Assembly (NCBI GenBank): GCA_900299155.1
Contig: OMIS01000081.1
Coordinates: forward strand, 1-20,225
DNA length: 20,225 nt
Origin: a bacterium
Lineage (GTDB): Bacteria > Patescibacteriota > Microgenomatia > UBA1400 > PJMF01
Direction of reading: 5' to 3'
Below, in pieces: positions 14,789-20,225 of this stretch (its first letter is position 1; each line of letters opens with the position of its first letter). The translations under genes were made by a program, and so were the position numbers. The notes beneath the pieces were generated by a model. It saw nothing but the letters and a program-made list of their open reading frames with translations. It did no database searches and was not told the origin of the DNA.

Positions 14789-14920
14789 GATCATCTTGTT
14801 ACCGCTCAGACTCGTAAAGATGGCAAAACAGTTGGTACTTTTGTAATAAAACACATTTACACAGCTAATGAATCCGAAGCTATTTCAGCCATGTTCAAAC
14901 GGATGTATGGTTGGTCATAA
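14789..14920 (+). pseudogene. 43-codon remnant of an unrecognised gene
   Basis: Between the stop at 14786-14788 and TAA at 14918-14920 one frame reads VTAQTRKDGKTVGTFVIKH and ends FKRMYGWS, which is strikingly protein-like. There is no usable start codon before an internal ATG near the end, and no ribosome site. It is best read as the 3' end of a gene whose front was deleted. The 389-nt stretch 14779-15167 otherwise holds AT-rich DNA (14921-14997), a promoter and the hairpin RNA locus. Confidence 0.35.
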
Positions 14921-14997
14921 GGAAATTGGTCATCGCCTTCTATTTACATACATTTATTTTCATTGATTTATAGCCATATATATTGACTTTTTACTTA

Positions 14998-15025
14998 TTG
15001 TCAAAAATGAGTAGCAACTTATACT
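14998..15025 (+). promoter_or_regulatory. Strong promoter TTGTCA-16-TATACT
   Basis: -35 TTGTCA (14998-15003) and -10 TATACT (15020-15025), spaced by 16 nt, give a predicted start near 15032. The -35 box overlaps the right arm of the inverted repeat TTGAC/GTCAA (14983-14987 and 15000-15004), a possible operator. Confidence 0.5.
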
Positions 15026-15031
15026 AGGTTT

Positions 15032-15150
15032 TGTTGGTTGAAAAACCAATATACTATCTAAAGATAATTGTTCGGACAACGGTACCGAACTCAAATAAGA
15101 GAGACCGCAGATTTATACCCATTTTGGGGTGTAATCTGCGGTCTTTTTTT
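15032..15150 (+). ncRNA. Structured small RNA or attenuating leader with three hairpins
   Basis: From the predicted start near 15032 to the terminator the sequence forms three successive perfect hairpins. These are TTGGTT-GAAA-AACCAA (15034-15049, GNRA-type loop), GTTCGG-9 nt-CCGAAC (15070-15090) and the 12-bp terminator stem (15102-15144). No ORF with a start and ribosome site fits inside. The RNA would be about 115-120 nt if fully terminated. It lies upstream of a 48-aa ORF and the serine recombinase. It may be an independent small RNA or a leader that limits recombinase expression by attenuation. It does not match a riboswitch, T-box or tRNA that I can recognise. Confidence 0.45.
15102..15150 (+). 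terminator. Strong intrinsic terminator upstream of the integrase region
   Basis: A perfect 12-bp stem, AGACCGCAGATT (15102-15113) and AATCTGCGGTCT (15133-15144), is extended inward by ACCC/GGGT-type pairing and followed by a T-run through 15150. This is the clearest intrinsic terminator in the window. Confidence 0.85.
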
Positions 15151-15167
15151 GTTGTTGAAAGGAAACT

Positions 15168-15314
15168 ATGAAGGAAGAAAAGACTGTAGTCATAGAGTCT
15201 AACCTACCAGATCTTACAAGCAACCTTACGGAACAGATTTTTGAAGAGATTGATCTCTTTTGCTTCAAATCGCTATATGAAAAAGAGGTAAATATAATTG
15301 ATGTATCGAAATAA
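15168..15314 (+). CDS. Small acidic protein, 48 aa, just upstream of the integrase
   Basis: The ATG at 15168 has a ribosome site GAAAGGAAA (15157-15165), and the frame gives MKEEKTVVIESNLPDLTSNL followed by an acidic helix and SLYEKEVNIIDVSK. It lies between the strong terminator and the serine recombinase. Both could be transcribed by read-through of that terminator. Its size and position fit a regulator or directionality factor of the integrase, but no family motif is seen. It could also be a remnant of a longer gene. Confidence 0.5.
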   Translation: MKEEKTVVIESNLPDLTSNLTEQIFEEIDLFCFKSLYEKEVNIIDVSK

Positions 15315-15338
15315 TTTTGCAATACTCAATCAATAAAA

Positions 15339-15375
15339 AACCAAAGCGGCCCACTGGAAATGATTCGCTTTGGTT
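15339..15375 (+). promoter_or_regulatory. 10-bp hairpin directly before the integrase ribosome site
   Basis: AACCAAAGCG (15339-15348) pairs perfectly with CGCTTTGGTT (15366-15375). On the plus strand it is followed by A-rich sequence and the ribosome site AAAAGGATG, so it may control mRNA stability or translation of the recombinase. Read on the minus strand the stem is followed by TTTTTTATTG, so it may instead stop antisense transcription. Confidence 0.5.
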
Positions 15376-15395
15376 AGACAAAAAAAGGATGTCTT

Positions 15396-17120
15396 ATGAA
15401 TAATTCTACCACGCAAATACCCCAAGATATTTTGCAGTCTCTAACAGAAAATGAGTTGCAAAGATTGATTGACCAAGACTTACTAAGTGAGTTGCAGAAA
15501 CCATATCAATGTCGTGGTGCTGGTTACATCCGTGTTTCAACCCCTCAGCAAGCATTAGAAGATAAGTATTCACTTGAACAACAAGAAAAAAGAATTATTC
15601 AACTTACGGTAGATAGAGAATGGAAGTTTACTACTTTATACGCCGATAGAGGTATTAGTGGCACTAGTGTTGATGGCAGACCTGATTTCAATAAGCTCCT
15701 TGAAGACGCTCAACTAGGAAAGTTTGATGTGCTTATTGTATGGATCTCTGATAGATTTGGACGAAATACAGATGAAATGCAGGAAATTAGAAGGACACTC
15801 CGAAAGTATGGCGTGCAAGTTCTTTCTATCGAAGAGCCACTACCCATCAAAGATCCCAGAACTTTTTTATATGAGGAGCGTGGTCTTGAGTATTTGATGG
15901 AGTTCTATCTGGACTTCAAAGCCGAACAAGATAACAAAACTAGGGCTAAAAGACTAGATTTAGGTAAAAAAGGCAAAGCTGAGAGAGGAAGGATTCCCTG
16001 CAAAACACCATTTGGATATAAAAAAATCATTGAATATGACCCACTAACTGCCAAAAAGGTTTTTGAGGATGATGTTATCCAAGAGGATCAGGCCAGAATC
16101 ATTCGCCTCATTTTTGAATGGTACAACGATTTGGGATGGGGAATAAGAAAAATTGCTTCACAACTAAATCTCGACAAAGTCGCTTCACCCAAAGGAAATC
16201 AGTGGGGTTACTCTACCGTCAAATATATTTTACAAAATCCCACCTATGCAGGAATGGTGAGGTGGGGGTGGAGACTCTCCAAAAGTAAAGATAGCAGGAC
16301 AAGACTATTGAATGGCCATAAAGGATTACTGAACCCTGGTAAACATATCCCCATTATTACTGTAGAAGTATTTGAAAAGACACAAAAAAAACTGCAAATA
16401 CGCAAAAAACTTGGAGGAAGAGCTGTCGGATCAAAAGGATTACTAGTTGGAATTGCGAAATGTGGGAGATGCAAAGGTGGCACTTATGTTACCCAGTATC
16501 ACCATTGGCACGCATATCGTCAAAACAAAGATAACAGAGAGCGTTTCACTAAAACCCTTGCTTATCTCTGTTCCAACTATTCCCAACGAGGTAGATCAGG
16601 CTGCTCGGCTCGATATGTGATGACTCAAGGTAAGCTAGAGACACTAGTGATTGAAGAGATACGCAGGCTGGCAAATAGTAGAAAGCGTAGGAGTGAAAAA
16701 ATAAAGCAACTCAAAGAAGCGAGTATTAGTAGCTTGGTACAAGAGGAAAAGGCACTTCTAGTACATCTGAACAAGATCAAAGATCGAGAGAAACGGCAGA
16801 AACACGCCTACTACGAGGGAGTAGATCGCTATGAAGATTTTTTACTGAATAAAAGAATAAATGAGACTGAATCCAAACAACTAAATGAGAAACTGGCTGA
16901 AATACGCCTCAAGCTCTCAAATGAAGAGGCAATCTATAACAGAATAGCTAAATCACTTGATGCTTTAGTAGATTTCGATCAAATATGGGAGGTAGCTACA
17001 TTTAGCAGAAGAAAGGAGTTACTAAGAGCTATTTTAGAGAAGGTAGTAGTTTATGAGGATCGTATTCAGCTCTTTTTTATTACAGAAGACAATGCTTCTA
17101 TAAGCGACTATCAATTATGA
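15396..17120 (+). CDS. Large serine recombinase, probable integrase of the element
   Basis: This 574-aa protein has a resolvase-type catalytic domain (about 41-190) with GYIRVSTPQQ (nucleophile Ser48, Arg46), YADRGISGTS and ISDRFGRNTDE (Arg120, Arg123). Next is the recombinase DNA-binding domain (about 200-330, PFGYKK...NPTYAGMVRWG), then a zinc ribbon with Cys356, Cys359, Cys392 and Cys403. Last comes a long coiled coil (about 411-535), typical of enzymes performing directional attP x attB integration. The ribosome site is AAAGGATG (15383-15390). The stop TGA is 10 bp before the right core, the usual place of an integrase gene. Its last bases overlap a short rarA-like stretch. It most likely made the GACACCATTAG junctions. 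An accessory directionality factor would be needed for excision. Confidence 0.95.
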   Translation: MNNSTTQIPQDILQSLTENELQRLIDQDLLSELQKPYQCRGAGYIRVSTPQQALEDKYSLEQQEKRIIQLTVDREWKFTTLYADRGISGTSVDGRPDFNKLLEDAQLGKFDVLIVWISDRFGRNTDEMQEIRRTLRKYGVQVLSIEEPLPIKDPRTFLYEERGLEYLMEFYLDFKAEQDNKTRAKRLDLGKKGKAERGRIPCKTPFGYKKIIEYDPLTAKKVFEDDVIQEDQARIIRLIFEWYNDLGWGIRKIASQLNLDKVASPKGNQWGYSTVKYILQNPTYAGMVRWGWRLSKSKDSRTRLLNGHKGLLNPGKHIPIITVEVFEKTQKKLQIRKKLGGRAVGSKGLLVGIAKCGRCKGGTYVTQYHHWHAYRQNKDNRERFTKTLAYLCSNYSQRGRSGCSARYVMTQGKLETLVIEEIRRLANSRKRRSEKIKQLKEASISSLVQEEKALLVHLNKIKDREKRQKHAYYEGVDRYEDFLLNKRINETESKQLNEKLAEIRLKLSNEEAIYNRIAKSLDALVDFDQIWEVATFSRRKELLRAILEKVVVYEDRIQLFFITEDNASISDYQL

Positions 17121-17130
17121 ACACACTAAG

Positions 17131-17141
17131 GACACCATTAG
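17131..17141 (+). repeat. Right attachment-site core (attR)
   Basis: GACACCATTAG, identical to 4991-5001. It is followed in frame by the host rarA continuation (D-T-I-S-A-F-I-K-S). The bases before it, from the element side, read Y-E-H-T-K in the rarA frame, which resembles the E-H-Y of true rarA and suggests that attP itself derives from a rarA gene. Confidence 0.85.
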
Positions 17142-17628
17142 TGCATTTATTAAATCAATGCGAGCCAGTAACACAGATGCGGCACTCTATTATTTAGCTC
17201 GCATGGTTCATGCTGGGGAAGATCCATTGTTTATTGCACGCAGAATGGTGATCTTTGCCAGTGAAGATATTGGCCTTGCAGCACCAACTGCGTTAGTAGT
17301 AGCAAACAGTGTATTTGAAGCTGTGCATACTATTGGATATCCTGAGGCGCAAATCAATTTGGCACACGGAGTGGCATATTTATCTCGCTGTACGAAAGAT
17401 CGATCTGCATATCATGGCTACTTTGCTGCACTTGCAGATGTTGAAGCACACGGAAATTTACCAATACCACTTGAATTGCGGAACGCACCCACTAAATTAA
17501 TGAAAAATTTAGGGTATAGCAAGGGATATGAAATGTATCCACAAGACAAAGTTTTACTGCCCAAGAAACTAAAAAATCGGCATTACTTCAGTCCAAAAAA
17601 TAGAGATCTATCAGAAGAAAAAAATTGA
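17131..17628 (+). pseudogene. rarA: Displaced 3' end of the host rarA
   Basis: These 165 codons, DTISAFIKSMRASNTDAALY through to SEEKN, are the natural continuation of codons 1-240 at 4271-4990. Excision of the element would restore a 405-aa RarA. The fragment has no promoter or ribosome site of its own. An internal ATG at 17158 (MRASNTDAALYY) lies 37 nt after the integrase stop, so a C-terminal-domain-only product from integrase read-through is conceivable but unsupported. It shows no stop or frameshift, which suggests either recent insertion or continued use after excision. Confidence 0.9.
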
Positions 17629-17705
17629 TTATCAAATTATATTTTACAGTTTACTAATGTGCTTATACGAATGGGCGTACTACGGTTTTTGTAAGCTTAG
17701 ATATA

Positions 17706-17711
17706 TACAAT
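17706..17711 (+). promoter_or_regulatory. -10 box TACAAT of recQ, leaderless-type
   Basis: TACAAT lies 6 nt before the recQ ATG at 17718. The 89-nt gap 17629-17717 has no Shine-Dalgarno sequence and no clear -35 box. Confidence 0.5.
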
Positions 17712-17717
17712 TCCAGC

Positions 17718-19196
17718 ATGGAATTAGAAGCTGCACTTTACAAATACTTTACCTATAGATCATTTCGCCCTCTACAGAAGGAAATTATCGAAACTATACT
17801 TTCTGGACAAGATACTGTGGCTTTGTTACCTACTGGAGCAGGGAAATCAATTTGTTTTCAGCTCCCTGCGCTCCTCATGCCAGGACTCACAATAGTTATA
17901 AGTCCATTAATTGCACTAATGCAAGATCAGGTAGATAGTTTATTACGCAGAAATATTCCTGCAACATATATTTCAAGTACACTTTCACATACTGAAGTAG
18001 TACAACGCATTGAGTTACTCCAACTACAGAAATATAAACTTTTGTACATTGCTCCAGAGCGACTGCAACATAAAAAATTTTTAATACTCTGTAAGCAGCT
18101 ACAGGTTTCCTGCATAATTATTGATGAAGCCCACTGCATCAGTGAGTGGGGGCATGATTTTAGGCCACCATATTTGCAAATTGCCTCGTTTATTGCAGAA
18201 CTGCCACACAGGCCAGTTATAGCAGCATTTACTGCCACTGCTACAAAACATACACTCCAAGAAATTACAGAATCGCTCAAGCTTAGATCTCCGAAGATAT
18301 ATGTGGCATCGTTTTATAGAAGCAACTTACACATTTCAGTCATTCATACTACAAGTTTTCAGCTACAAGAAATTGCGGTGCTGTTGTTATTGAAAAAGCA
18401 TCAAGGAGAATCAGGGATTATCTATGTAAGTACAAGAACTGCTGCCCAAAATGTATGTGAAATGATTAAAAAATATCTTTCAAACCAGGTTTCTGTGGGC
18501 TTTTATCATGGTGAGTTAGCAGCACAGCAAAGGCAGTACATCCAGAAATTATTTATGGCCAATAAGATTGATGTGATCGTAGCTACATCTGCATTTGGTA
18601 TGGGAGTGGATAAAGCAAATATTTCATTTGTCATTCATTTTCACTTTCCAGGTAGTATTGAAGCATACTACCAAGAGATTGGCAGAGCAGGGAGAGGCGG
18701 GCAACCAGCGCAGTGTTACTTACTTTTCAATGAAAAGAATCAAGATATTCATGAAACATTACAGAGTCAGATTACTTCACCAGCAGCGCAAACACACAAA
18801 CTACAACGGCTAGAAGCAATGCTGGCATATACATATACAAAAAAATGTCGCATGCAAATGATTTTAGATTACTTTAATGAACAAAAGTCTAGTAAATGCA
18901 ACAACTGTGATAGTTGCATACAACCTCAATTTGCTCAGCAGCCATTTTTCAGTGCACTCGTTTCAAAAAAGCAATGTAATGAAATACAAGCACTGCATGC
19001 ATGGAGACTTCAACTTCAGAAAGCACACGCACTCAGTCATTATGCTGAAGTACTGACTGATACTCAGTTGTTACTAGCGTATGTTATCCAGCCAAATTCT
19101 GAAGCTGACTTTGCAAAAATACCTGGTTGTGGCAGAGGATGGAAGATACGTTGGGCATCCCATTTTTTACTAAAAAGTGATAAAATACAGGTATAA
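17718..19196 (+). CDS. recQ: RecQ-family ATP-dependent DNA helicase (compact form)
   Basis: This 492-aa 3'-5' DNA helicase for recombination and fork repair shows the RecQ motif-0 segment FRPLQKEII, Walker A TGAGKS (39-44), the DEAH box (136-139) with the RecQ aromatic loop ISEWGHDFRPPY, TATA in motif III, GIIYVSTR (IV), VIVATSAFGMGVDK (V) and QEIGRAGRGG (VI, 319-328). The zinc-binding module has Cys377, Cys394, Cys397 and Cys400. After it, the winged-helix (RQC) domain of classical RecQ is missing. A short C-terminal piece (about 420-485, LHAWRLQLQKAHALS...FAKIPGCGRGWKIRWASHFL) resembles a degenerate HRDC domain. ATG 17718 follows TACAAT by 6 nt. Proximity to rarA, another fork-repair gene, is consistent with a repair neighbourhood. 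Confidence 0.93.
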   Translation: MELEAALYKYFTYRSFRPLQKEIIETILSGQDTVALLPTGAGKSICFQLPALLMPGLTIVISPLIALMQDQVDSLLRRNIPATYISSTLSHTEVVQRIELLQLQKYKLLYIAPERLQHKKFLILCKQLQVSCIIIDEAHCISEWGHDFRPPYLQIASFIAELPHRPVIAAFTATATKHTLQEITESLKLRSPKIYVASFYRSNLHISVIHTTSFQLQEIAVLLLLKKHQGESGIIYVSTRTAAQNVCEMIKKYLSNQVSVGFYHGELAAQQRQYIQKLFMANKIDVIVATSAFGMGVDKANISFVIHFHFPGSIEAYYQEIGRAGRGGQPAQCYLLFNEKNQDIHETLQSQITSPAAQTHKLQRLEAMLAYTYTKKCRMQMILDYFNEQKSSKCNNCDSCIQPQFAQQPFFSALVSKKQCNEIQALHAWRLQLQKAHALSHYAEVLTDTQLLLAYVIQPNSEADFAKIPGCGRGWKIRWASHFLLKSDKIQV

Positions 19197-19218
19197 ATCA
19201 AGTTATATTAAGGTTGAC

Positions 19219-19572
19219 ATGACTATCGAAGAATTAGTTGCAGAATATAAAAAAATTTCTGAAACACTCAATACAAAGTGGCCACTTCAGAACCAGGATC
19301 ACAGAACCTTTGCTCGCACCATGAAGATTGTGGAAGAGCTTGGTGAACTTTCAGATGAGATCTTAACTAGTATGAACCTTCAGCGTAACTCAAAGATTCA
19401 ACAGTTCTCAAAACAAAATATTAAAGATGAGTTTGCTGATGTACTCGGATCATTGATTTTGCTAGCGCTGGAATTAGACATAGATGTTGAAGAAGTTATG
19501 AAGCGAAAAATTGCATTCACTCGTGAGCGGTTTGGGATGGATGACCCAACCAAAGATTTAGATCAAATTTAA
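19219..19572 (+). CDS. MazG-like nucleoside triphosphate pyrophosphohydrolase
   Basis: This 117-aa all-alpha NTP-PPase should hydrolyse (d)NTPs, possibly damaged ones, to monophosphates and pyrophosphate. The Mg-binding residues are visible: VEELGELSDEI (about 37-47, an ExxE-type helix) and the second acidic helix DEFADVLGSLI (about 73-83). The domain is single, unlike the doubled E. coli MazG. ATG 19219 is chosen because AAGG (19210-19213) is a suitable ribosome site and the upstream GTG 19177 lies within recQ. It probably follows recQ in one unit, 22 nt apart, though TATATT at 19204-19209 could be a separate -10 box. The gene is convergent with the nuclease gene. Confidence 0.85.
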   Translation: MTIEELVAEYKKISETLNTKWPLQNQDHRTFARTMKIVEELGELSDEILTSMNLQRNSKIQQFSKQNIKDEFADVLGSLILLALELDIDVEEVMKRKIAFTRERFGMDDPTKDLDQI

Positions 19573-19596
19573 TTTTACAGAAATTAGTTCGTAAGT

Positions 19597-20157
19597 CTAT
19601 TTAATTAAACTTGGGCAGCTACTCCATAATCCTTTTTTATTTTCTCGTGCTAGGGCTTGTGCTGCCGTAAAGTGCTTTTGTAGTAAAACATCTGGTGGGA
19701 AACTTGAAGCAAATGCATATCCATCTGCCACCAAACTTTCATTAACTAAAGTGTTTTCAATCCAGACGTATCGCAGCAGTCTTCCATATCTATCAGTTTC
19801 ACTAACATCCTTTTGCAACGAAACTGTTTTTCCTTCCACTAAAAATTTATTACGCTCGTATGCTTCTTGGCCAAAACACTCTACACCCTTTTGTGGGTGG
19901 TGTAGTTCTGGAGTGTTTATACCTATATATCTAACTTTTTTACCACCTTCAATTTCGATTGTATCCCCATCCACCACACGTATAACTTTAGCAGAAACAC
20001 TACTACTAGGTGGCGAGATAGGGACAGATACAGAGTCGTTTTGATCACCAAGTATTGGATTGCGCTGTTGATCTGAAGGTGTGATCAGTCCAACAGAAGT
20101 CTGTGCAGGTGATGGAAGTAATGTAGCAATATCTAGGGTCTTGTGACGTTTAGAGCG
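19597..20157 (-). CDS. Thermonuclease (SNase-like) family protein with unresolved 5' end
   Basis: The conserved nuclease domain is complete: AKVIRVVDGDTIEI (Asp residues for Ca2+), the KKVRYIGINTPELHHP catalytic segment (Arg and Glu of the SNase Arg35/Glu43 pair), DRYGRLLRYVW (the Arg87 equivalent) and the C-terminal helix with KKGLW. Upstream the frame stays open through a Ser/Pro-rich linker back to a TGA at 20158-20160. It contains no ATG, GTG or TTG before the domain; the first GTG (19977) would cut into the first beta strand. Members of this family usually have a signal peptide or membrane anchor, which is absent in the readable frame. The listed 5' end is the limit of the open frame, not a proven start. 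The front may be lost by a frameshift or by the hairpin repeat at 20144-20160, or a rare start may be used. Confidence 0.75.
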   Translation of the reverse strand, partial: RSKRHKTLDIATLLPSPAQTSVGLITPSDQQRNPILGDQNDSVSVPISPPSSSVSAKVIRVVDGDTIEIEGGKKVRYIGINTPELHHPQKGVECFGQEAYERNKFLVEGKTVSLQKDVSETDRYGRLLRYVWIENTLVNESLVADGYAFASSFPPDVLLQKHFTAAQALARENKKGLWSSCPSLIK

Positions 20158-20160
20158 TCA
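20144..20160. repeat. Inverted repeat TGACG/CGTCA at the broken 5' end of the nuclease gene
   Basis: TGACG (20144-20148) and CGTCA (20156-20160) flank a 7-nt loop and are followed by GCGGGT. The last 65 nt of the window otherwise show only a short minus-strand frame (MYKVLLDNLKSNPLTL, ATG near 20200) that ends within this repeat, in a different frame from the nuclease. Confidence 0.4.
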
Positions 20161-20225
20161 GCGGGTTAGATTTTAAGTTGTCCAAAAGTACTTTATACAT
20201 TTCATTTCTGTGGTTCCATCTAAAC

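Larger units (their letters stand above)
4991..17141. mobile_element. Integrative element inserted in rarA, with serine integrase and rarA 3'-end replacement
   Basis: The borders are defined by three independent signs. First, the perfect 11-bp repeat GACACCATTAG at 4991-5001 and 17131-17141. Second, the split of rarA at that repeat, with a foreign 3' end inside the left border and the host's own 3' end outside the right border. Third, a large serine recombinase whose stop codon lies 10 bp before the right core. The distance between equivalent core positions is 12,140 bp. The cargo comprises a very large helical protein, a DUF6788-type protein, a RarA-C-like protein, a tyrosine recombinase, a lipoprotein, an aminotransferase/dehydrogenase pair and a hairpin-rich RNA locus. 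I see no relaxase, conjugation ATPase, capsid or terminase gene, so it is neither a self-transmissible conjugative element nor a complete phage on this evidence. Confidence 0.9.

Noticed and set aside
9827..15075. GTTCGG at the beginning of several spacers (9828, 12520, 15070)
   Set aside because: A hexamer found three times, with no shared spacing to starts or promoters; compatible with chance.
4991..17141. Prophage or conjugative element
   Set aside because: No capsid, portal, terminase, tail, relaxase, coupling protein or secretion gene is visible in the 12 kb.
17158..17628. Independent gene for a small RarA-like protein
   Set aside because: The frame continues upstream through the attachment core and joins in phase with 4271-4990; it is the severed end of host rarA, not a separate gene.
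19597..20160. Recoded TGA (glycine) explaining the nuclease start, as in some CPR lineages
   Set aside because: TGA ends the serine recombinase, the tyrosine recombinase and the displaced rarA at sensible places, and another stop lies upstream in the nuclease frame, so standard stop use is more likely.

Overview
The window is AT-rich and reads as a bacterial chromosome carrying a roughly 12.15 kb integrated mobile element. The host is most likely a member of the Patescibacteria/CPR. That is inferred from: several genes whose ATG lies only 6-7 nt after a TAnnnT -10 box (leaderless-type starts); an archaeal-type CoA enzyme fusion; an iron-sulfur-less MutY-like glycosylase; a compact RecQ; and GC-rich palindromes in AT-rich DNA. 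No rRNA, tRNA or CRISPR was seen, so the taxonomic call is only moderate.

Left chromosomal flank (1-4990): the 3' end of an unrecognised gene cut by the window edge; a spacer with two perfect GC-rich hairpins; a Tat-signal exported protein of unknown function; a MutY-like DNA glycosylase; a fusion of archaeal-type phosphopantetheine adenylyltransferase with GTP-dependent dephospho-CoA kinase; and the 5' 60 percent of rarA (replication-associated AAA+ ATPase, also called mgsA).

Mobile element (4991-17141): rarA is interrupted at codon 241, inside the conserved segment that reads HYDTIS here. The 11-bp core GACACCATTAG is present at both ends (4991-5001 and 17131-17141). The left end supplies an in-frame, foreign rarA 3' end, so a full-length hybrid RarA is made. 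The host's own rarA 3' end is stranded beyond the right end. The likely integrase is the 574-aa large serine recombinase that ends 10 bp before the right core. Cargo in order: a 1144-aa helical-repeat-like protein 3 nt downstream of the hybrid rarA; a DUF6788-type Cys-cluster protein; an unknown 168-aa protein; a 58-aa protein; a stand-alone protein resembling the RarA C-terminal domain; a complete XerC/D-type tyrosine recombinase; a 49-aa single-span membrane protein; a lipoprotein; a class III aminotransferase coupled to an Ldh2-family dehydrogenase; a gene remnant; a short promoter-plus-three-hairpin RNA locus ending in a strong terminator; and a 48-aa ORF before the integrase.

Right chromosomal flank (17131-20225): the orphaned rarA 3' fragment, RecQ helicase, a MazG-like nucleotide pyrophosphohydrolase, and a convergent thermonuclease-family gene whose 5' end looks damaged.

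How it fits together: the element uses a conserved repair gene as its docking site, repairs it with its own 3' end, and appears to place its first cargo gene in the rarA transcription unit. It also carries a separate RarA-C-like protein. This suggests a functional relation to RarA as well as a convenient landing site. The 1144-aa protein and its small neighbours are candidates for a defence or conflict module (inference). The aminotransferase/dehydrogenase pair is metabolic cargo with its own promoter.
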